A stretch of 64,000 nucleotides of DNA from Niastella caeni (GCF_004834005.1 NZ_STFF01000001.1:1735347-1799346); one strand, 5' to 3'; numbered from the stretch's first letter, positions 7,983 through 18,009 are shown. Notes: generated by a model not told the origin, from the sequence alone. Translations and numbers: made by a program.

Positions 7983-8822
7983 ATGAAAACACTGGTAGTT
8001 CCTACCGATTTTTCGTCTGTTTCGGTCAATGCATTAAACTATGCCGTTGACATGGCGCAGGCTATTAATGCCGGTATCGTATTACTGCACGTGTACAATG
8101 TACCGGTATCCTTTGCAGACGGCGCTGTTGTACCTGTAGAAATCGTATCTGTAGAAGAATTGAAAAGAACCGCCGAAGAGCGGTTGGAAGAAATAAAAAG
8201 AAATCTTGTTCAGGTAACGTCAGGTCAGGTACAGGTATATAGCGAAGCCCGGTTAGGCGACACCATCGAAGAACTGGAAAAACTTTGCAAATCGGTACAG
8301 CCACTGGCTATCATCATGGGCAGCCATGGCGCCACCGGACTTGAAAGAATTATCATGGGCAGCACTACGTTGAATGCTATCCGTCATTTAAAATGCCCGG
8401 TTATTGTAGTACCACCCGGCACTACCTACCATGGCATTAAAAGAATAGGCCTGGCTTGTGATTTTGAAAATATAGTACAATCAACCCCGATTGATTATAT
8501 TAAAAGTATAGTAAAGGAATTTGGCGCTGAATTATATGTGTTGAATGTAAAAGATAAAGATGATGAGGAAACGGATGTAACCGAGGCCACCATGGAAACA
8601 GCCTACCTCGATGCCATGCTTGAGGAAAACAGGCCAACCTATGTTCAATTAACGGGTAAAGATGTGGTAGAAGGTATTCATGGATTCGCTGAAAATAATA
8701 ACCTCGACCTGGTGATGTTGATACCTAAAAAACACCGGTTCATCGATTCCTTATTTCATAAGAGCCAAAGTCGCGAATTAATAACCCATTCACATATACC
8801 CATTGTTTCTATTCACGAATAA
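7983..8822 (+). CDS. Universal stress protein, tandem UspA domains
   Basis: A 279-residue cytosolic protein with two Usp domains. The first (1-142) has 'MKTLVVPTDFSSVSVNALNYAVDMAQ' and the ATP-binding 'GSHGATGLERIIMGSTTLNAIRHLKCPVIVVP' (about 113-144). The second (150-279) retains 'RIGLACDFENI' but lacks a clear G-x2-G-x9-G loop, ending 'LFHKSQSRELITHSHIPIVSI', which points to a degenerate nucleotide site. Usp proteins respond to starvation and redox stress. It is followed at once by a strong bidirectional terminator. The ATG is preceded by an A-rich, Shine-Dalgarno-poor leader, as usual in this phylum. Confidence 0.92.
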   Translation: MKTLVVPTDFSSVSVNALNYAVDMAQAINAGIVLLHVYNVPVSFADGAVVPVEIVSVEELKRTAEERLEEIKRNLVQVTSGQVQVYSEARLGDTIEELEKLCKSVQPLAIIMGSHGATGLERIIMGSTTLNAIRHLKCPVIVVPPGTTYHGIKRIGLACDFENIVQSTPIDYIKSIVKEFGAELYVLNVKDKDDEETDVTEATMETAYLDAMLEENRPTYVQLTGKDVVEGIHGFAENNNLDLVMLIPKKHRFIDSLFHKSQSRELITHSHIPIVSIHE

Positions 8823-8825
8823 AAG

Positions 8826-8858
8826 AGGCGAGGCACGGTTTCGAACCGTGCCTCGCCT
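8826..8858. terminator. Bidirectional terminator between usp and asnS
   Basis: AGGCGAGGCACGGTT (8826-8840), loop TCG, AACCGTGCCTCGCCT (8844-8858): perfect 15-bp stem, followed by TT and preceded by AAAAG, lying between two convergent genes. Confidence 0.9.
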
Positions 8859-8878
8859 TTATAAATATTGCAGTTATA

Positions 8879-10315
8879 TTAGAATTCCGCGTTCTTCGGC
8901 GTTCTTGGGAACGCAATCACATCGCGAATATTGGTCATACCGGTAACGAACAATACCATCCGTTCAAAGCCAAGGCCAAAGCCGGCGTGCGGTACAGAAC
9001 CAAAACGGCGGGTATCGAGGTACCACCACATTTCTTCAACAGGAATATGCATTTCTTTCATACGCTCGGTGAGTTTTTCCAGGCGTTCTTCCCTTTGCGA
9101 ACCACCTACTATTTCACCAATGCCGGGCGCCAGAATATCCATAGCAGCTACGGTTTTACCATCGTCGTTCTGCCGCATATAAAACGCTTTGATCTCTTTG
9201 GGATAACCGGTAACGATCACCGGTTTTTTGAAATGTTTTTCAACCAGGTACCGCTCATGCTCACTCTGCATATCGATGCCCCATTTCACTTCGTACTGGA
9301 ATTTCTTTTTCTTATACGCCGGTGAATTGAGCAAAATATCGATGGCTTCGGTATAAGTGATGCGCTCGAAATTATTGTTTATTACAAATTCCAGCTTTTC
9401 TATCAGGCCCATTTCACTGCGTTTATCCTGTGGCAGTTGTTTTTCTTCTTCTGCCAGGCGTTGCGCCAGAAACTCCAGGTCTTCGCGATTATGCTCCATG
9501 GCATAGCGAATGATATATTTAATGAACTCTTCGGCGAGGTTCATATTATCTTCCAGGTCGTAAAACGCCATTTCAGGTTCTATCATCCAGAACTCAGCCA
9601 GGTGGCGGGCGGTGTTTGAATTTTCAGCGCGGAAGGTGGGGCCAAACGTATACACTTCACTAAAGGCCATTGCTGCCAGTTCGCCTTCCAACTGTCCGCT
9701 CACCGTTAAATTGGTGCTGCGGCCAAAGAAGTCTTCTTTAAAGTTTATAGAACCGTCTTCGTTGCGCGGCGGATTATCGAACGGCAATGTAGTTACGCGA
9801 AACATTTCACCAGCGCCTTCTGCATCGCTGGCAGTAACAATGGGCGTGTGCATATATACAAAGCCCTTTTCATTATAAAACTTGTGAATGGCGAATGCCA
9901 GTGCATGGCGCACGCGGAATACCGCACCAAAGGTGTTGGTACGAAAACGGAGGTGGGCTATTTCGCGTAAAAACTCCAGGCTATGCTTTTTGGGTTGCAA
10001 AGGGTATTTCTCCGCGTCACTATCGCCCAATATTTCCAGTGACTTTGCTTTTATTTCTACTTTTTGACCCTTACCCAAAGAAGGCACTGCTTCGCCGGTT
10101 ACTTTCAGGGAAGCGCCGGTAGTGATGCGTTTGAGGGTATTTTCATCGAGCATACCCAGTTCAACTACTATCTGCAGATTATTATTGGTACTTCCGTCGT
10201 TCAGCGCTATAAACTGGTTGTTACGAAAAGTACGCACCCAACCCATAACAATAACTTCCTGACCGGTAGCCTCACTGGCCAGCAGATCTTTAACTTTTAC
10301 CCGTTTGTTGAACAT
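8879..10315 (-). CDS. asnS: Asparaginyl-tRNA synthetase
   Basis: A 478-residue class II aminoacyl-tRNA synthetase that charges tRNA-Asn with asparagine in the cytosol. The N-terminal OB-fold (about 1-110) has '[22 protein letters not shown]'. The catalytic domain has motif 2 '[29 protein letters not shown]' and motif 3 '[29 protein letters not shown]' near the C-terminus. I chose the ATG at 10315 ([12 protein letters not shown]): the longer reading from 10444 would run through a TATCTTTG promoter box at 10368-10375 and adds a non-homologous tail. Length matches bacterial AsnRS (466-470 residues). Confidence 0.96.
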   Translation of the reverse strand: MFNKRVKVKDLLASEATGQEVIVMGWVRTFRNNQFIALNDGSTNNNLQIVVELGMLDENTLKRITTGASLKVTGEAVPSLGKGQKVEIKAKSLEILGDSDAEKYPLQPKKHSLEFLREIAHLRFRTNTFGAVFRVRHALAFAIHKFYNEKGFVYMHTPIVTASDAEGAGEMFRVTTLPFDNPPRNEDGSINFKEDFFGRSTNLTVSGQLEGELAAMAFSEVYTFGPTFRAENSNTARHLAEFWMIEPEMAFYDLEDNMNLAEEFIKYIIRYAMEHNREDLEFLAQRLAEEEKQLPQDKRSEMGLIEKLEFVINNNFERITYTEAIDILLNSPAYKKKKFQYEVKWGIDMQSEHERYLVEKHFKKPVIVTGYPKEIKAFYMRQNDDGKTVAAMDILAPGIGEIVGGSQREERLEKLTERMKEMHIPVEEMWWYLDTRRFGSVPHAGFGLGFERMVLFVTGMTNIRDVIAFPRTPKNAEF

Positions 10316-10367
10316 ATCCTGTAAATTTTTAAACCTTTCGCCGCCTTTTGGCGGGTGAAAAGGAGGG

Positions 10368-10416
10368 CAAAGATAAGTATTGCATTGTGGTGTGGGCGGG
10401 TATTTAGCTACTTTTG
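10368..10416. promoter_or_regulatory. Divergent -7 boxes for asnS and dehydrogenase
   Basis: Minus strand TATCTTTG (10375-10368) fits the TAnnTTTG box for asnS, 53 bp before its ATG. Plus strand TACTTTTG (10409-10416) fits it for the dehydrogenase, with a TTG at 10385 spaced 21 bp upstream as a -33 candidate. The plus box ends only 5 bp before the ATG at 10422, so the dehydrogenase transcript would be almost leaderless. Confidence 0.55.
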
Positions 10417-10421
10417 TTACC

Positions 10422-11405
10422 ATGAAAATCGCCTTTTTCTCCACCCAGCTATATGATAAGGAATATTTCAGCCGCTATAATACCAGCCACGAACTGGTAT
10501 TCTTTGAAGCCCAGCTGAACGAACAAACAGTTACCCTGGCAGATAGCTGTACTGCTGTTTGTGCCTTTGTAAATGATGTATTGAATGCAGCAGTGATCAA
10601 GCTGCTGGCGGGCCTGGGTGTAAAAATAGTTGCCATGCGTTGTGCGGGTTACAACAATGTTGACCTTCCGGCTGCACAATTTCATAATATAAAAGTGGTT
10701 CGGGTGCCGGCTTATTCGCCCTATGCGGTTGCAGAGCATGCAGTCGCTTTAATATTGACCCTCAACCGCAAAACGCATAAAGCGTATAACCGGGTGCGGG
10801 AAGGCAATTTTTCGCTGGAGAAATTGACCGGTTTTGATTTGAATGGAAAAACAGTGGGCGTAATCGGTACCGGAAAAATTGGTCAGGTTTTTTGCCATAT
10901 CATGCAAGGGTTCGGGTGCCGTGTGTTGGCATTTGACCTTATTGCCAATAAAGAACTGGAGGCAAGGGGTATAGAATTTCTGCCATTGACCCGTTTATTG
11001 CCACAATGCGATATTATTTCTCTTCACTGCCCGCTCACTGACCAAACCAGGCACATTATAAATTCAGATACATTCGGTTTAATGAAACCGGGTCTTATGT
11101 TAATTAATACCAGCCGCGGGGGATTGATAGATACCCGCGCAGCTATTCATGCTTTAAAAACCGGTCATTTGCGATATCTTGGAATTGATGTATATGAACA
11201 GGAAGAAAAATTGTTTTTTCATAATTTATCAGAAGAGATCATTGAAGATGACGACATTATGCGGTTGATGAGCTTTCCGAATGTATTGATCACCAGTCAC
11301 CAGGGCTTTTTTACTGATGAAGCGCTTACCCAAATTGCCCAAATCACCCTGCAAAATATAAATGACTTTGAAGCAGGCATGCCTTTAGTAAATAAAATTG
11401 TATAA
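10422..11405 (+). CDS. ldhA: D-lactate dehydrogenase / D-2-hydroxyacid dehydrogenase
   Basis: A 327-residue NAD-dependent D-2-hydroxyacid dehydrogenase. Visible are the Rossmann loop '[13 protein letters not shown]' (about residues 143-155), the catalytic Arg in '[12 protein letters not shown]', the Glu in '[13 protein letters not shown]' and the catalytic His in '[14 protein letters not shown]'. The '[13 protein letters not shown]' stretch is typical of fermentative D-lactate dehydrogenases, which reduce pyruvate to D-lactate. The ATG at 10422 is chosen because a TTG-initiated reading from 10380 would overlap the promoter. It is divergent from asnS. Confidence 0.88.
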   Translation: MKIAFFSTQLYDKEYFSRYNTSHELVFFEAQLNEQTVTLADSCTAVCAFVNDVLNAAVIKLLAGLGVKIVAMRCAGYNNVDLPAAQFHNIKVVRVPAYSPYAVAEHAVALILTLNRKTHKAYNRVREGNFSLEKLTGFDLNGKTVGVIGTGKIGQVFCHIMQGFGCRVLAFDLIANKELEARGIEFLPLTRLLPQCDIISLHCPLTDQTRHIINSDTFGLMKPGLMLINTSRGGLIDTRAAIHALKTGHLRYLGIDVYEQEEKLFFHNLSEEIIEDDDIMRLMSFPNVLITSHQGFFTDEALTQIAQITLQNINDFEAGMPLVNKIV

Positions 11406-11587
11406 TAACAGCCGCATTTAAGGTGTGCCAGTTATATTGAAAAAAATCGTTGAGCAAGTCTGTTGCGGAAAATTTAAAAATAGTATAAAACCAAATAAAA
11501 TCCCTACCAGCCTATATAACGTCATCAGTACATTTATTACCTTCATGCCCCGGTTACCCAATTATTTTATCTAACGAAACGCCATCT

Positions 11588-13525
11588 ATGAATAAATTGG
11601 TCGCTTTATGCCTGGCCGCTCTTATTGTTTGTAATATCTCTTTCGCCCAATCACCCGCGGTTACTATTTCCAGTCCTAATAAATTAATTCAGGTTACCAG
11701 CCGCCTTGATGCGTTGGGACAACCGTCATATTCGGTTCAATATAAAGGCAGCGTAGTGCTGGAGCCTTCGCAACTGGGCCTTGTTCGCGCCGATGCCGAT
11801 TTCTCCAAAACACTTACACAAACCGGGTTGTCTCCAGTTTCAGTGGTTAAAGACAATTATCGCCTGGTTACCGGCAAGCGCCAGAACAATACATATACAG
11901 CCAACCGCCGGGTGGTTCATTATAAAAATGCAGCCGGTGCATTGATAGATATCATCTGGCAGGTTTCCAACGACGGCGTAGCTTTTCGCTATTATTTCCC
12001 CGGCGCCGCTACCGAACCTAAAAAGGTAGATACCGAGTTTACTTCTTTCCACTTGCCCGCAACCGCCAAAGGCTGGCTGCAGCCCATGAGCGTAGCCAAA
12101 ACCGGTTGGCAACAGGTTAATCCCTGCTATGAAGAGTTTTATGAGAAAGGAATAGCGGCAGGAACGCCTTCGCCGTTGAAAGCGGGCTGGGTATACCCTG
12201 CATTGTTTCAATCGGCTGGCCATTGGCTGCTGATCACAGAAGCTGATATGGATGGCAGCTATTGCGCCACGAAGCTGAACAACGATCCGGCCAACACCAA
12301 TTATCATATTGCCTTCCCCGATGCACGGGAAGTGATCCCCGGCGGTGGTTTAAAACCTCAATCTACCCTGCCCTGGTACTCACCCTGGCGCATTGTTACC
12401 ATTGGCAGCCTGGCCACTATTATAGAATCTACGCTGGGTACCGACCTCGCCAGGCCTGCATCCACACAAAACTTTTCATTTGCCAAAGCAGGTAAATCGT
12501 CCTGGAGCTGGGCGTTGTTGAAAGATGACTCTACCATTTATTCCGTACAGAAACGCTTTATAGACTATGCGGCCGATATGAACTGGCAGTATTGCCTGAT
12601 TGATGCCGATTGGGATACCAAGATCGGTTATGACAGCATGCAGTTACTGATCAATTATGCCAAACAAAAAAAGGTAGGCATTTGGCTGTGGTATAATTCG
12701 GCCGGAAGCTGGAATAACACGCCTTACCATCCGCGCGACAAATTGCTTACGCACGAAGCCCGGGAAAAAGAATTCAGTCGCCTTGAAAAAATGGGGGTAG
12801 CCGGCACCAAGATCGATTTCTTTGGCGGCGACGGACAATCGTTTATCCGGTATTATCTCGACATTTTAAAAGATGCCTCCGCTCACAGATTGATGGTGAA
12901 TTTTCATGGCGCTACCCTGCCTCGTGGCTGGCAGCGTACCTGGCCTAATTTAATGAGCGCAGAGGCCATTAAGGGTTTCGAATATATCACCTTTGATCAG
13001 AAAGATGCCAATCAGGAACCTACGCATGCCGCCATGCTGCCGTTTACCCGCAATGCCTTCGACCCCATGGATTTCACGCCCATGTGTCTTTATAAGATCC
13101 CGAGAATAGAACGGCAAACTACCCCATCGTTTGAGCTGGCCTTATCGGTATTGTTCTTATCCGGTTCGCAGCATTTTGTAGAAATTCCTGAAGGCATGGC
13201 CCATATGCCGGGATTTGTAAAAGATTTCCTGCGCAAGTTGCCCACTGGTTGGGATGATGTAAAATTCATCGATGGCTTCCCTGGTCAATATGTGGTGCTC
13301 GCCCGTAAATCGGGTAACAAATGGTATATCGCCGGCATAAACGGAACCAAGGAAGAAAAGTCATTAGCGCTCAACCTTTCCGCTTTCAAAGGGAAAAAAG
13401 CCACTTACCTTTTGAACAGCAAAGGCGACACGTTTATTGATCAAAAGATTATTGTTGTAAAGCCCGGTAAGCAGGAAACTGTTACTATCGGCGCTCATGA
13501 CGGGTTTGTGATGGTAGTGGAATAA
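11588..13525 (+). CDS. Glycoside hydrolase family 97 protein
   Basis: A 645-residue secreted enzyme. A signal peptide (MNKLVALCLAALIVCNISFAQ) precedes the GH97 N-terminal beta-domain ('ISSPNKLIQVTSRLDALGQPSYSV', residues 28-270), the TIM-barrel catalytic domain ('SWSWALLKDDSTIYSVQKRFIDYAADMNW...LIDADWD') and a C-terminal beta-domain. In 'GVAGTKIDFFGGDGQ', D410 lies where retaining GH97 enzymes have their nucleophile, and 'LMVNFHGATLPRGWQRTWPNLMSAEA' is the conserved following block. GH97 includes alpha-glucosidases (SusB) and alpha-galactosidases; the Asp suggests a retaining, alpha-galactosidase-like type, but that is inference. No susC/susD pair lies beside it. The 182-bp upstream gap holds no other feature. 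Confidence 0.93.
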   Translation: MNKLVALCLAALIVCNISFAQSPAVTISSPNKLIQVTSRLDALGQPSYSVQYKGSVVLEPSQLGLVRADADFSKTLTQTGLSPVSVVKDNYRLVTGKRQNNTYTANRRVVHYKNAAGALIDIIWQVSNDGVAFRYYFPGAATEPKKVDTEFTSFHLPATAKGWLQPMSVAKTGWQQVNPCYEEFYEKGIAAGTPSPLKAGWVYPALFQSAGHWLLITEADMDGSYCATKLNNDPANTNYHIAFPDAREVIPGGGLKPQSTLPWYSPWRIVTIGSLATIIESTLGTDLARPASTQNFSFAKAGKSSWSWALLKDDSTIYSVQKRFIDYAADMNWQYCLIDADWDTKIGYDSMQLLINYAKQKKVGIWLWYNSAGSWNNTPYHPRDKLLTHEAREKEFSRLEKMGVAGTKIDFFGGDGQSFIRYYLDILKDASAHRLMVNFHGATLPRGWQRTWPNLMSAEAIKGFEYITFDQKDANQEPTHAAMLPFTRNAFDPMDFTPMCLYKIPRIERQTTPSFELALSVLFLSGSQHFVEIPEGMAHMPGFVKDFLRKLPTGWDDVKFIDGFPGQYVVLARKSGNKWYIAGINGTKEEKSLALNLSAFKGKKATYLLNSKGDTFIDQKIIVVKPGKQETVTIGAHDGFVMVVE

Positions 13526-13550
13526 TACAAATCACAGTAAATCAAATATG

Positions 13551-13586
13551 AAGGTGAGCCCTCCTGTAGCGGGGGGCTCACCTTTT
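13551..13586 (+). terminator. Terminator after the GH97 gene
   Basis: AAGGTGAGCCC (13551-13561) pairs with GGGCTCACCTT (13574-13584) over 11 bp and is followed by a T run. Confidence 0.85.
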
Positions 13587-13635
13587 TGCTTCAATAATTT
13601 ACTTATATCGTAAATAGCGGCCCGGTTTAAATCGA

Positions 13636-13643
13636 TACTTTTG
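13636..13643 (+). promoter_or_regulatory. Possible -7 box for feoB
   Basis: TACTTTTG matches TAnnTTTG, 48 bp upstream of the feoB ATG. No convincing -33 TTG is found at the usual spacing. Confidence 0.4.
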
Positions 13644-13691
13644 CACTCTTTTTCAAACCCTTTTTACTTATCGTAAAAGGGTATTTTAGTA

Positions 13692-15815
13692 ATGGCGAAG
13701 ACGATACATATTGCATTAGTAGGAAATCCAAACAGCGGCAAAAGCTCCCTGTTCAATGTTTTAACCGGCCTGAACCAGAAAGTAGGCAACTTTCCGGGTG
13801 TAACGGTTGACAAAAAAGTAGGCTCCTGCCAACTGGCAGATGGGCTTAATGCTACTATTATCGACCTGCCTGGTACGTACAGTTTATATCCCCGGCGCGA
13901 AGATGAGTGGGTGGCCTACCGGGTATTGATGCAGCAGGATAAAGAGGTGGTGGAACCGGAAATGGTAGTGCTGATCGCCGATGCCAGCAACCTGAAACGC
14001 AACCTGCTATTTGCTTCACAAATAATCGACCTCAAAATACCCGTGGTGGTGGGTTTAACCATGATGGATATCGCCCGCCATAAGGGCATCCAGATTGACG
14101 TGGCAGAACTGGAAAGAGAACTGGGCGTGCCGGTAATTCCCATCAATCCCCGCAAAAACAAGGGCATTCAACCTTTAAAAAAGGCCATTGAACAAACTGC
14201 GCTGGAGCTATACAAAGCACCCGTACGCGATTTTATCAATAACGAAGCGCTTGCTCCTGCCGCTATTGGCAGTGTAAAGGAGTTGTTTCCCGAGCTAAGC
14301 GATTACAAAGCCATTCACTACCTCATCAACCACGAATCATTTGCCCTGCATGGGCATTTGCAGGAAAAGATAGAATCGATTGAACAGGTTAATAATTTCA
14401 ACCATACAAAGACGCAGGCCGAAGAAATTCTGCAGCGATATCAACGCATAGGTTCCATTCTTAAACAATCGGTATCGGAGCCATCGCCGCTGAAAAAAAC
14501 CCTGTTTACCGAAAAGCTCGATAACATCTTTCTGCACCGGCGCTGGGGTTATATTATTCTGCTGGCGGTATTGTTCCTGTTATTTCAAAGTGTGTTCTGG
14601 CTGGCAGAGTACCCAATGAATATAATCGATTGGGGGTTTGGTGAAATAAGCAGTTGGTTAGGGAATGTATTGCCATCAGGCTGGTTTGCCGATCTGCTCA
14701 TCAACGGTATTTGGGCCGGGTTAGGCGGTATTCTTGTGTTTATACCACAGATCATGATCCTGTTTGGGCTGGTGACCATTTTGGAAGACACCGGTTATAT
14801 GGCGCGCATTAGTTTTTTAACAGATAAGCTGATGCGTAAAGTAGGGTTAAACGGAAAGAGCGTAATGCCTATGATCAGCGGGTTTGCCTGTGCCGTACCG
14901 GCCATTATGAGCGCCCGCAATATTGAAAACAAAAAAGAAAGATTACTAACTATACTGGTTACCCCTTTAATGAGTTGCAGCGCCCGACTGCCGGTGTACA
15001 CGATCCTGATCGGGCTGGTTATTCCAAAAACAATGTTTGCGGGCTTTTTGGGATTGCAGGGTCTGGTGATGATGGGTTTATATTTACTGGGGCCCATCAT
15101 GTCGATGTTTGTGTCTTACATTGCCCGTTTCTTTATTAATATAAAAGAGAAAAGTTTTTTCATATTGGAGCTTCCGGTATACCGGGCGCCGCGCTGGAAG
15201 AATGTGTTGATCACCATGGTCAACAAGGCAAAGATCTTTGTATTTGACGCCGGTAAGGTGATCATGGTCATTAGTTTGATCTTATGGGCCTTGAGCACTT
15301 ATGGTCCTAAAGAGAAAATGAGAAGTGTAGCCGCGCGTTATGAGCAGCAAATAAAACAACACCCCGAACAGGAAGCCGAGTTGAACCGTTTAAAAAATAC
15401 CGAGCTTTTACAAAACTCCTACGCCGGTTTATTGGGCCGTAGTATTGAACCGGTGATACAACCTTTGGGTTACGACTGGAAAATAGGCATCGCCCTCATT
15501 ACCTCTTTTGCTGCCCGCGAAGTATTTGTGGGAACCATGGCCACCCTGTATAGTGTTGAAGGCGGTGATGATGCCGATGAAAATACGTTGATGGAAAAAA
15601 TGAATGCCGCCGTTCGACCAGATGGAACGAAAGTATACAGCCTGGCCACAGGAATTTCTTTAATGATCTTCTATGCCTTTGCCATGCAATGTATGAGCAC
15701 GTTGGCTATTGTAAAACGTGAAACGCGTACCTGGAAGTGGGCGCTAATACAACTGGTATATATGACCGGGTTGGCATACATCATGAGTTTAATTGCTTAC
15801 CAGTTGTTGAAATAG
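13692..15815 (+). CDS. feoB: Ferrous iron transporter FeoB
   Basis: A 707-residue inner-membrane Fe(II) uptake protein. The N-terminal G domain has G1 'GNPNSGKSS' (residues 11-19), G3 'DLPGTYSL' and 'VVGLTMMDIARHKG' near the G4 position, followed by a helical spacer (about 165-265). The rest holds two Gate/Nucleoside-recognition blocks ('ILEDTGYMARISFLTDKLMRKVGLNGKSVMPMISGFACAVPAIMSARNIENKKERLLTILVTPLMSCSARLPVY', in part) and about eight membrane helices. Length is on the short side of the family because no FeoA domain is fused, and no feoA gene lies on either side. A terminator follows at 15919. Confidence 0.95.
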   Translation: MAKTIHIALVGNPNSGKSSLFNVLTGLNQKVGNFPGVTVDKKVGSCQLADGLNATIIDLPGTYSLYPRREDEWVAYRVLMQQDKEVVEPEMVVLIADASNLKRNLLFASQIIDLKIPVVVGLTMMDIARHKGIQIDVAELERELGVPVIPINPRKNKGIQPLKKAIEQTALELYKAPVRDFINNEALAPAAIGSVKELFPELSDYKAIHYLINHESFALHGHLQEKIESIEQVNNFNHTKTQAEEILQRYQRIGSILKQSVSEPSPLKKTLFTEKLDNIFLHRRWGYIILLAVLFLLFQSVFWLAEYPMNIIDWGFGEISSWLGNVLPSGWFADLLINGIWAGLGGILVFIPQIMILFGLVTILEDTGYMARISFLTDKLMRKVGLNGKSVMPMISGFACAVPAIMSARNIENKKERLLTILVTPLMSCSARLPVYTILIGLVIPKTMFAGFLGLQGLVMMGLYLLGPIMSMFVSYIARFFINIKEKSFFILELPVYRAPRWKNVLITMVNKAKIFVFDAGKVIMVISLILWALSTYGPKEKMRSVAARYEQQIKQHPEQEAELNRLKNTELLQNSYAGLLGRSIEPVIQPLGYDWKIGIALITSFAAREVFVGTMATLYSVEGGDDADENTLMEKMNAAVRPDGTKVYSLATGISLMIFYAFAMQCMSTLAIVKRETRTWKWALIQLVYMTGLAYIMSLIAYQLLK

Positions 15816-15823
15816 CTTATAAA

Positions 15824-15906
15824 GATTTTGAGATTTGAATTGCAAAAATCGGGATTTGCGGAGTGCTCGACTATAAGAAATCACAAAATCACTAAATCTC
15901 AAAATC
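15824..15906. repeat. Inverted repeat downstream of feoB
   Basis: GATTTTGAGATTT (15824-15836) is repeated exactly inverted as AAATCTCAAAATC (15894-15906), a 13-bp arm pair with a 57-nt spacer. It resembles the AT-rich dispersed 'TTTGAAAATTTG' repeats near 18.0 and 19.3 kb and may be a small intergenic repeat of this genome. Confidence 0.65.
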
Positions 15907-15918
15907 AGCAATAAAAAA

Positions 15919-15940
15919 GGGCTCGCGAAAGAGCCCCTTC
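15919..15940 (+). terminator. Terminator after feoB
   Basis: GGGCTC (15919-15924), loop GCGAAA, GAGCCC (15931-15936), with AAAAAA before and CTTCTATTTT after. The following gap to 16243 holds nothing else I can support. Confidence 0.75.
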
Positions 15941-16243
15941 TATTTTGTCCAATCCATGAAAAATAAACCGTCCTAATAATTCCTTGATGCTTTATTATAA
16001 TTGCATTTTTCAGTTGTATAGTAAATATAATGTGTATTGCCTTGCTTTGCCTTCACCAACGACTCCCTTAACGAGCCACTAACAAACCGGGTAATTCATC
16101 TGCAACATGCATGTATATATGACGCCAAATGGCCTAAAAGGTTTGTTATAGAAATCTTAAATAGTTGCATTAACAACCTTCAATAGAAAGCGAAGATTAA
16201 ACGCAGATATAATGAGGTATGAATTTTAATCGGGAGAATATTC

Positions 16244-16735
16244 CTATTGGCCTACAGTTTTGCTTCGCTTTTCCAACATGACAGTTGTTCGCCAGATGCC
16301 ATCCAGTTGCGCGATGCGTTCGCGATAACCAATATAGCGGAAACCACATTGTTCATGCAGGTGAATACTGGCCCTGTTCTCTTCATGGATCACGCTTAAC
16401 AACGACCAAATGCCGTTCTGTTCACTGACCCGGATCAATTCTTCCAACAACAATCGTCCAATGCCTTTTCGCTGGTGTTGTTGATGAACATAAACACTCA
16501 CTTCCGCCACGCCGTTATAGCATTCCCTTGCTGATACGGGCGTTAAGGCCGCCCAGCCTACAGGTTCAATATTATCAATTGCAATGATCCTTGAATGCGG
16601 GAGGTATTTGTTGTTAAACCCAATCCAATCGGGCGCCTTTGTTTCGAAAGTGGCCATTCCAGAGGCAATTCCATGGCCATAAATCTCCAGTACCGGGTTG
16701 GCATGTTCGGGAAGCATGGGTATCAGCGTGATCAT
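16244..16735 (-). CDS. GNAT N-acetyltransferase, phosphinothricin acetyltransferase-like
   Basis: A 163-residue single-domain acetyltransferase. 'PVLEIYGHGIASGMATFETKAPDW' near the N-terminus and 'AEVSVYVHQQHQRKGIGRLLLEELI' (about 82-106), with the acetyl-CoA loop Q-R-K-G-I-G, followed by 'HEENRASIHLHEQCGFRYIGYRERIAQLDGIWRTTVMLEK' are characteristic of the Pat/YncA group. These acetylate amino groups of phosphinothricin, methionine sulfoximine or similar compounds. The natural substrate is not clear from sequence. It is a stand-alone gene with a short gap to the aminotransferase gene. Confidence 0.9.
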   Translation of the reverse strand: MITLIPMLPEHANPVLEIYGHGIASGMATFETKAPDWIGFNNKYLPHSRIIAIDNIEPVGWAALTPVSARECYNGVAEVSVYVHQQHQRKGIGRLLLEELIRVSEQNGIWSLLSVIHEENRASIHLHEQCGFRYIGYRERIAQLDGIWRTTVMLEKRSKTVGQ

Positions 16736-16810
16736 ATAGCTAAATTAAGCAACAGAAAGAAACTTCATAAGGTGGGTCTTCCACCAGTTGGCAAACGGCT
16801 CACAAAAGGA

Positions 16811-16826
16811 GGTTCATCGATGAACC
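16811..16826 (-). terminator. Palindrome, likely terminator of aminotransferase
   Basis: GGTTCATCGATGAACC is a perfect 16-bp palindrome 14 bp past the aminotransferase stop, followed on the minus strand by TCCTTTTG. The T tract is weak, so termination is a modest inference. Confidence 0.5.
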
Positions 16827-16839
16827 ACCCGCAATTATT

Positions 16840-17991
16840 TTAAATGCGTGATAACCGTTCAGCCGCCAACGCCAGGGTTTCCTCTTTCTTGCCAAAACAA
16901 AAACGAACCACCTTGTTATCGGTGCCATTCAGGTAGAAGGCCGAAACAGGAATAACGGCCACCCCAAACTCCCTGGTGATGCGAATGGCAAAATCCTTAT
17001 CACTTTCATCGCTGATGCGATCATATTGGGCGCAAATGAAATAACTACCCTTACTATCCAGCATGGTAAACCGGGTATTTTTCATCAGTTGTAAAAAGTA
17101 GTCGCGCTTTTTTTGAAGAAAGGGGGCAAGCGTTAAATATGAATCTTTGTTTCGCAGGAAAGTAGCGATGGCTACCTGCGAAGGGGTATGACAGCTAAAG
17201 CAATTGAACTGGTGCACTTTTCGAAACTCCCGGGTAAAGGCATCGGGCGCCACGCAGTAACCCAACTTCCAACCAGTGCAATGGTATACTTTTCCGAATG
17301 AAAAACATACAAAACTTCGTTGCGCCAGATCGGGGTACCTTAAAATGGACTGGTGTTTTATATTATCAAAAATAATATGCTCATATACTTCATCAGATAC
17401 GATGATAATATTTGTTTGCTGCACCAGGTTGCGCAATTGTTGAATATCTTCTTCACCCAAAACAGCACCGGTAGGGTTATGTGGCGAGTTAAGCAGGAGA
17501 ACCCTTGTTTTGGGCGTGATCTTCTGACGTACTTCTTCCCAATTGATCTTATATTCAGGAAACTGCAAATTGATGCGCACCGGCACAGCACCATTCACAA
17601 TTATATTGGGAATGTAGCTATCGTACCCCGGTTCAAAAACAATCACTTCATCGCCCGGTTGTAATACCGCCGTCAGGGCGGTGTAAATGGCATACGTACC
17701 GCCAGGGGTAATGGTTATTTCCGTATAGGGATTAACCCTTGTGTTGTATAAAAATTCAATTTTTTCTGCAATGGCTTCCCGCAACGGCATCCAGCCCGGC
17801 ATGGGTGAATATTGGTTGAACCCGTTGCGCATGGCTTCATTCACCAGTTCGGTGAGTTCTGCGCTCATGGGAAAATCAGGGAATCCCTGGCCCAGATTTA
17901 CCGCCTTGTGTTCGGTAGCGAGGGCGCTCATCACCGTAAAAATAGTAGTGCCTACGTCGGGTAATTTGGATTTAATTTGAAGATTACTCAA
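16840..17991 (-). CDS. PLP-dependent aminotransferase, methionine aminotransferase-like
   Basis: A 383-residue fold-type I aminotransferase. It has 'VNLGQGFPDFPMSAELTELV' (about 32-51), 'TITPGGTYAIYTALTAVLQPGDEVIVFEPGYDSY', the NSPHNPTG motif, 'IVSDEVYEHI' and the PLP lysine region 'FVCFSFGKVYHCTGWKLGY'. This pattern matches YbdL/MtnE-like enzymes that convert methionine and 2-oxo acids. The only start ahead of the conserved 'SKLPDVGTTIFTVMSALATEHK' is TTG at 17991; the first internal Met lies at residue 20 inside conserved sequence. That TTG begins exactly at an AT-rich repeat (17991-18009). Confidence 0.9.
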   Translation of the reverse strand: MSNLQIKSKLPDVGTTIFTVMSALATEHKAVNLGQGFPDFPMSAELTELVNEAMRNGFNQYSPMPGWMPLREAIAEKIEFLYNTRVNPYTEITITPGGTYAIYTALTAVLQPGDEVIVFEPGYDSYIPNIIVNGAVPVRINLQFPEYKINWEEVRQKITPKTRVLLLNSPHNPTGAVLGEEDIQQLRNLVQQTNIIIVSDEVYEHIIFDNIKHQSILRYPDLAQRSFVCFSFGKVYHCTGWKLGYCVAPDAFTREFRKVHQFNCFSCHTPSQVAIATFLRNKDSYLTLAPFLQKKRDYFLQLMKNTRFTMLDSKGSYFICAQYDRISDESDKDFAIRITREFGVAVIPVSAFYLNGTDNKVVRFCFGKKEETLALAAERLSRI

Positions 17992-18009
17992 TTTGAAAAT
18001 TTGAAAATG
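17991..18009. repeat. Dispersed AT-rich repeat, copy 1
   Basis: ATTTGAAAATTTGAAAATG. The first 18 bases are identical at 19239-19256. It abuts the TTG start of the aminotransferase gene. The gap 18010-18138 holds no other feature. Confidence 0.7.
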
